Positions 59,055 to 64,000 of a DNA stretch of 64,000 nucleotides are shown one piece after another. The notes beneath the pieces are model-generated. The model was not told where the DNA came from. It did not search any database and saw only the letters and a program-made list of their open reading frames with translations. The translations under genes were made by a program, and so were the position numbers. Numbering within the stretch: the stretch's first letter is position 1; every line of letters starts with the position of its first letter. The DNA is taken from positions 501,001 to 565,000 of the forward strand of contig LR746267.1 in NCBI GenBank assembly GCA_902729315.2. Reading direction: 5' to 3'. This DNA is from Spirodela intermedia (Eukaryota; Streptophyta; Magnoliopsida; Alismatales; Araceae).

Positions 59055-59777
59055 CTGTTATGCTGGAACTACATGCGTGTTGACTTTTTTAGATGGTGAA
59101 TAAGCTTACTGAACTGCCCCGTTTGGACCCCCCTGAGAATTGCCTATTCATGGGCTTCATTTGATCTTAGAGGTCAAGTCTGAAACTTTTGGTTCGAGCA
59201 TGATCTAAATGTAGAGGATCATGATGCACAACAGAGCCCAAAAGAAGTAGTAGGTACGTTCAGGTCAAGATCATGCCCATGCCAGTGCAAAAAAGTCGGA
59301 AAAAATTAAATATTTGCTTCAATCCGAATAGCCCAGGGCTCAAACTTTGTGCAATCTGAAGAGCCAAGAACATCATCACATACTACGTGAAGTGAATCAG
59401 AATCTTTGCGGAAGAAGCATAGAAATGGGTTTGACTTTTCTCTGGTGGACTGGAATTGGGAGTAAATGTGAACTGCCCCAGTATATGCTGCCACCTTGAT
59501 CGATCTATTTCGAGATAATGGTGATTCTGTGGAGCCGTCTATTTAGTCATTGTAGATGCTCTCATTCCCATAGGAGATGCTTGTCAAAATCTTTCACCCG
59601 CCGTTCCTGATTCATTTACGAAGACCTTAGGCCAACCAAATGCTGGAAACCGCATGCATGCGTACGCTTGGTTATGAGCATGGCATGATCAGCACCTTCT
59701 TTCCTGTTCAGCATCTTCAGCGCCATTAAGAAAACCTCACACCTCCCTTGCGTGTATTGTTCTATAGTTTATAATAT

Positions 59778-59990
59778 TATTAGTATTATTATTATTATTA
59801 TTATTATATGATCCCCGTAAACCCCCTAAACCTTAAACCTCACACCCGTACCCCAGCTCTGACCTATCACTCCTCTGGTCAACGGAGTAGACTTCCTGCC
59901 GTGGGGTTTCTCATAGAGGATAGAATTCTTCGTTTAAAATGTGGGTCAAACTATTTCCCGAAAAAGGATACATAATGCGGGACGAGACGA
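59778..59990 (+). repeat. Copy of the member A upstream region
   Basis: After a (TTA)n run, sequence including GACCTATCA, GGTCAACGGAGTAGACTTCC, GGGGTTTCTC, CTTCGTTTAAAATGTGGG and TCAAACTATTTCCC matches in reverse complement 20960-21070, the sequence just upstream of member A. Here it lies 1.6 kb before member B. It suggests that A and B derive from one ancestral locus by inverted duplication, with later sequence inserted before B. Confidence 0.7.
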
Positions 59991-60339
59991 TGAAAGAAAG
60001 GATCGACGTAATGGGGGATACTAAAACATTACTGAGTGATTTCCCGCAATACTTGAAAGAAATGGATCGACGTGATTAATCAATCGTCAAATGATTAGGT
60101 TGCTCCACAATCAATAAATAGATAACATGCAAATCAAGTGGTTTGTCGCTAACCACCACCAGCTATGAAAATAAGTAGTCTATGGATCATACAACGTCAA
60201 TATTGCTCAAATTTGGACAGAAGAGTACTTAGAGTTAACCCTGTCGCCAGAAGGGCGGCAGCGTTGTGGAGGAGCACTAGTTGAAGCTGGAACCCACGTG
60301 AAAAGTTGATCTTCCATTGACTGTTGACTAAGACGTTGA

Positions 60340-60930
60340 CCGTTGACCAGGTGACCTGGTTGATTGACGGACTGGCTCGAACCGGAGGGTGACAATCGAT
60401 CAACCAGGTCGGTCCGGTTGGCACCGGATTGTGAGCGGCCGATCGGTTCGACCTGAACCTAGACCGGTTCGGTCCAGCGGTTCGTGATACCGTGAAGTGG
60501 GACTTTAAGGCTTAACTAGTGGGAGAGAAAAAAAATGGGGAGGAGAACACAAACGGGCCTGCGGCTGAGGAAAGGAAGACGGTGGCGGCGGCAGTGGAAC
60601 TGGCGGAGGGTTTGCAGGGATGGTGGCAGCGGACAGCGGCGGCGATGATGGCTATGGGTGAAGGTGGGTAGTGGGCGGCGGCGATGATGACGATGGGTTA
60701 AGGATGGTGGCGGCCGGCGGAGACTCAGGCAGGTAATGGCGACGGGCAGCGGCGAGCGACGGGATGGGCTAGGACGGTGGCGGCGGCGATGGGCAGTGGT
60801 GACGAACGGCGTCGAGTGCTGGATGAAGGCGGAACGATGAAGGATGAAGGTGGTAGATGGGTAGACAGAGGAAGGCGGCAGCGGACGGCGACGGTGAAGT
60901 ATGGCGGCGGTGGCGATGGATAAGTGACCC
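60340..60930. repeat. GC-rich low-complexity tract (GGCGGC/GATGG words)
   Basis: First a CCGGTTCGGTCC-type stretch (60340-60480), then about 380 bp of imperfect GGTGGCGGC, GCGGCGATGATG and GATGGGC repeats. No frame is credible. It may be a decayed minisatellite or retroelement leader. Confidence 0.6.
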
Positions 60931-60934
60931 TACG

Positions 60935-61592
60935 GCCTCTCCTTGCGGAGCGAAAGAGGTAAACCTCGAACTAATCTCTTCTCTAATTATTCTTAGGGCT
61001 GCACGAGGTTATTTATAACCTCTCGAGAAGGAATCCTGGGTTAATGGACTTGGTCGGTGCGCTATTGACGCGGTCGTAGGCTCCGTCTTCTTCCCTCCTC
61101 ACTGATACATGCACGCTGGATTCCCTCGGCGGGGTGGAAGGAGACCTGCCGCCGAAAACCAAGGATGTCTTCTCTCTGGACGAAATAAGGGCCACGTCTC
61201 TTTGTAACAAGCCAACCTCATAGGCAAGGATTATTTTTCAACGTCTTCTGGGGCCCACCAGCGGCGTCCATAAATCCAACCTCTTCACCTTTTTTCTTCT
61301 GGACTGTTCCGAAGAAATCCGTTCTCGTCTCCATGATGATCCGTCTCCGCCGGTTTCCCCTCCTGAAAAGCAGGAGAGGGAGATTCTTCCCACGGCGGTT
61401 CTTGAGAAGGGTACTTTCTTCCCCCCCTTTTAGGTCTTTTCCAAATTGCACCTTGAAGCCAGTGTGCGCTACGCAGAGTCGGCCCTCTGTCTATCTATCT
61501 ATCAACCTTCCGACTTGGCCATCTCTCTATCCTATCTGAGTGAGAACCTTGGACTTTGTTTTGTGATTATCCCGCAGGTTGGAAGGCCGGAG
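60935..61592. other. 5' region of member B
   Basis: No gene recognised. ATTATCCCGCAG at about 61567-61578 looks like an intron end about 15 bp before the member B start codon, similar to CAG before the first codon of member A, so a noncoding or short first exon may lie upstream. Confidence 0.4.
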
Positions 61593-62024
61593 ATGTCGGA
61601 ATCTCTTGCCTGGATTTTCTCTCTGTTTAGAGGGCGGCTTAAGACGCCGGCAATTGCGACAGACGCTGATCGCGCTAACGTAGCAGAGGACGGGGCCCCC
61701 TTAAGGGAGGCTCAAGAGCTCGCCAACGAAATCAGGGGAGAGAAGCAGACGGCCATGGCCCTGTTCGGGCTCTCGGCTGTTCTTCTGGCGACCATTATTA
61801 CAGCGTCGCTTAATCATCCCTCGCACCAGACCATCTTACGGCGTTGCCTCGTCCTGCTGTTTTTCTGTAGTTTCAACCTCAGCCTGCTCGCATACCTGTT
61901 GGCGGCCTGCTCCGAGAAGTCGCCGGGCATCGCCAGGTGGGCCAGTAACCTCAACTGCGGCAGCATCATTGCCATCGCCCTCTGCTTGCCGGTGTGGGTC
62001 ATAGGGCAACTCTCTGTACGGTGA
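61593..62024 (+). CDS. Small three-segment membrane protein, family 1 member B (143 aa)
   Basis: The most complete member. The first ATG in the frame gives MSESLAWIFSLFRGRLK, then a charged stretch to about residue 51, followed by hydrophobic segments at about 53-71, 81-105 and 122-139. Shared with member A are K/N-Q-T-A-x-x-L-F-G, the histidine-proline loop after segment 1, S-P-G-x-x-R-W and L-N-C-G/C. The N-terminal 18 residues could form an amphipathic helix. GC-rich third positions and absence of internal introns match the other members. Function unknown; no similarity to a named family recognised. Confidence 0.65.
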   Translation: MSESLAWIFSLFRGRLKTPAIATDADRANVAEDGAPLREAQELANEIRGEKQTAMALFGLSAVLLATIITASLNHPSHQTILRRCLVLLFFCSFNLSLLAYLLAACSEKSPGIARWASNLNCGSIIAIALCLPVWVIGQLSVR

Positions 62025-62029
62025 TGCGC

Positions 62030-62825
62030 CTTCCATCTACCCAAACATCCCATCTTTTTTCCTCCCTTGTCTTATGAACTTCTCTAGGTCTGTTCTTCAC
62101 TAGTTTCATCCCAAGTTTTCTTCTTTGATTTTAGGGTTGATTCTGATAGGTTGACTCAGTCAGCCAGCCAGCCAGCCCTGTATATTTTTATTGACTGGAT
62201 AATAAACCTTTTGTCTCTTCCGGAGAAAGACAAAAAAGGCGATCTTTTTCATTGCCATCACCAGCTATGTTGCGTACAATGCTAATCACGTTGAAACCCC
62301 AGATGTGTTTGACGAGGAAATCGAGGTGACGTAGAGCCGCTGTCCATATTAGGGCCGAATGATATGATGTGGCGAGATCTCCAGCCTCCACCTAGATTTT
62401 TGGATCATTTGCTGACGTGGAATAGGGTGGCCCAGGTGGAACGGCGCGGGGTCCACCCGACAATTGAAAGAAAAACGAAGGGATCAGGCGGCGGCTTCTC
62501 CAGTCCCAATGGACGGGGCAGACGCCCGTCCCTCCATCTCCTTCCATTCGTAGTGGAAAGGCGCTTCGCCCTCTCCGTTCCACATCACATCCGGACAAAA
62601 ACGGGACAGAGGCGCGCCGCCGCCATCTGCCAACTGAGGAGGGGAATCCCGGCAGCTGGCTCCACTACCACGCCGGCGGGAAAATGGGGAAGGACGGCGT
62701 AAATGGACGCAATGGACGACAAACGGTTCGTTGTCTGCAAGTACGACTTTCAGCGCGTTGTGGATAAAGTGTGGGGCCCATTTCACGATCCTACATACCT
62801 CAAGCCACAGCAACTGAATAACATG
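62030..62825. other. 3' flank of member B and intergenic
   Basis: Contains a small (CAGC)n run near 62160-62175 and a GC-rich patch at 62430-62700 without a credible gene. Confidence 0.5.
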
Positions 62826-62829
62826 ACGG

Positions 62830-64000
62830 CCAGTTGACGGCACCAAGTAACATCCATAAATAGACATCAAACGATTACTTGTGAAAAATATCACTCTACA
62901 TGCGTTATCTATCCATAATAAATGACCTCAAAATAGCACCTTAGTATGCCCAGATTTAAAATTTCGTAGGATCTAGCGTAAAGTCAAATCTCACAATATT
63001 GGTATCAAGGAAATATCATCATTTCATGATGAGATTCTTGTAAAACTTTCTTCACAATTTACGTAAGCAATGACCTCATCAAAATTCGAAAGAGGAAGCA
63101 TCTCCAGTCTTTATCTCCACCTGTCTTGCATCGTCGCTTTATCTCTCATTTTATTACCCTCATTTCTCCTGATTTCTCCTGAGTTCAAGTGACCTCCGTA
63201 CTAAACGCTAGATCCAACGTCACACTCCCAAAACCCAGACAAATGCCAAATCCGCTGGGCATTAGATATCTTGCGTGCTTGCCGAGGGGATCTGTATCAC
63301 CCTTCATATTCGGCTGAAGACGACTCTATAGGGATGATTGTGACTTACGAATACGACTTCGGAACCCTCCCGCAAGCTTCATAACAAAATAGGTTCTAAA
63401 ATCTGCAACTGATCTTCTTGAACGGGTTGAAATGATGAACCTTATTTTAAGCTCCTGAAAACACCGTTAAGACCGGGTCTTCGCTTGGTTTAAAACCATT
63501 CATCCAGACATCGAATTATGTTAGAAATAAGCCACCAAAACTAGATATTCATTTAGAAAGAGCAAATCCCAGAGGTTGGACGAAGCTGAGGCCCCAACCA
63601 CCACCCATGAAACATAGAATCAAGGGAATCAAATGGTTTCAAAATACTTGAAGATATTATGTTTGTCTGACCCTGTGACGTATGAGTGGTCAAGGAAGAT
63701 CTGCGCCTGGGAGGTGATCGGCGTGAGAATCCCTCCCCAGCATTGCAGGCGTAATACTGCGACGGCTGAAACATCAATAAGTCTTCTCTGAGCTGGCATC
63801 CATCAGTTGTTGAATCTAGATGGTCCTAAGACCGTACAGAGAAGACGACGAGGCATGATTGAGACATCTCCGAATAGATGAAGATCGATTGGCAACAATA
63901 TCATGAACTACCACAAGATAACAGTGGAATCAATAATTTTCTTCCTGCCTCCTCTCTGTAACGCTACGTGACTCTTCGCTGTTGGATATGGCAGCCGCCC
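62830..64000 (-). repeat. Third copy of a palindrome segment, running off the window
   Basis: Reverse complement of about 34970-33740 in the left arm, and its last 90 bp match 46381-46470 of the right arm almost base for base (CAGTGGAATCAATAATTTTC, GCTACGTGACTCTTCGCTG). It is oriented like the right arm and includes the segment that the right arm lacks. The duplicated unit therefore continues beyond the window. Confidence 0.85.

Noticed and set aside
59811-59850. Interstitial telomeric repeat
   Set aside because: AAACCCCCTAAACCTTAAACC has only two or three degenerate CCCTAAA-like units.

Overview
This is nuclear DNA of a flowering plant. The evidence is a five-exon GDSL esterase/lipase gene with GT-AG introns, a decayed Ty1/copia retrotransposon with an initiator-tRNA-Met primer site, pieces of a pentatricopeptide-repeat (PPR) gene and of a plant subtilase, abundant (GA)n tracts and long AT-rich spacers. 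The short GC-rich genes would fit a monocot or an early-diverging angiosperm, but the species cannot be named from this window. Nothing is bacterial, so operons and ribosome binding sites do not apply.

Layout. 0.4-4.2 kb: two related copies of an unrecognised exon/intron fragment. 4.36-6.43 kb: the GDSL gene on the minus strand with a visible TATA box and leader repeats. 6.5-9.4 kb: AT-rich, empty. 9.45-14.91 kb: a degenerate copia element on the minus strand, its gag split by a GC-rich insertion full of minisatellites. 15-20.5 kb: low-complexity and AT-rich sequence plus a GC-rich minisatellite. 20.5-57.4 kb: a very large imperfect palindrome. The left arm (about 21.8-38.75 kb) is mirrored by the right arm (about 56-42.6 kb) around a roughly 3-kb AT-rich spacer. 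57.8-59.1 kb: two broken gene fragments side by side. 59.8-62.0 kb: another small membrane-protein gene behind a GC-rich low-complexity tract. 62.83 kb to the end: the start of a third copy of a palindrome segment.

Genes worth attention. Besides the GDSL enzyme, the credible coding units are two families of short membrane proteins that I do not recognise. Family 1 has three members (20.57-20.92 kb minus, 57.05-57.39 kb plus, 61.59-62.02 kb plus), each with hydrophobic segments and a conserved Leu-Asn near the C-terminus. Family 2 has an intact copy (38.27-38.75 kb plus) and a mirror copy broken by one extra base (43.08-42.61 kb minus). The two family-2 copies point toward each other across the palindrome centre. 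One family-1 gene lies near each outer end and points outward. The rest of the arms holds decayed reading-frame fragments recognisable only because both copies keep the same peptides.

The palindrome records its history: a 4.3-kb left-only insertion, a 1.5-kb segment missing from the right arm but present in the third copy, a 312-bp solo-LTR-like insertion with target duplication and an empty paralogous site, and a 255-bp tandem array expanded in the right arm only. Arm correspondences were aligned by eye, so boundaries are approximate and no percent identities are given.
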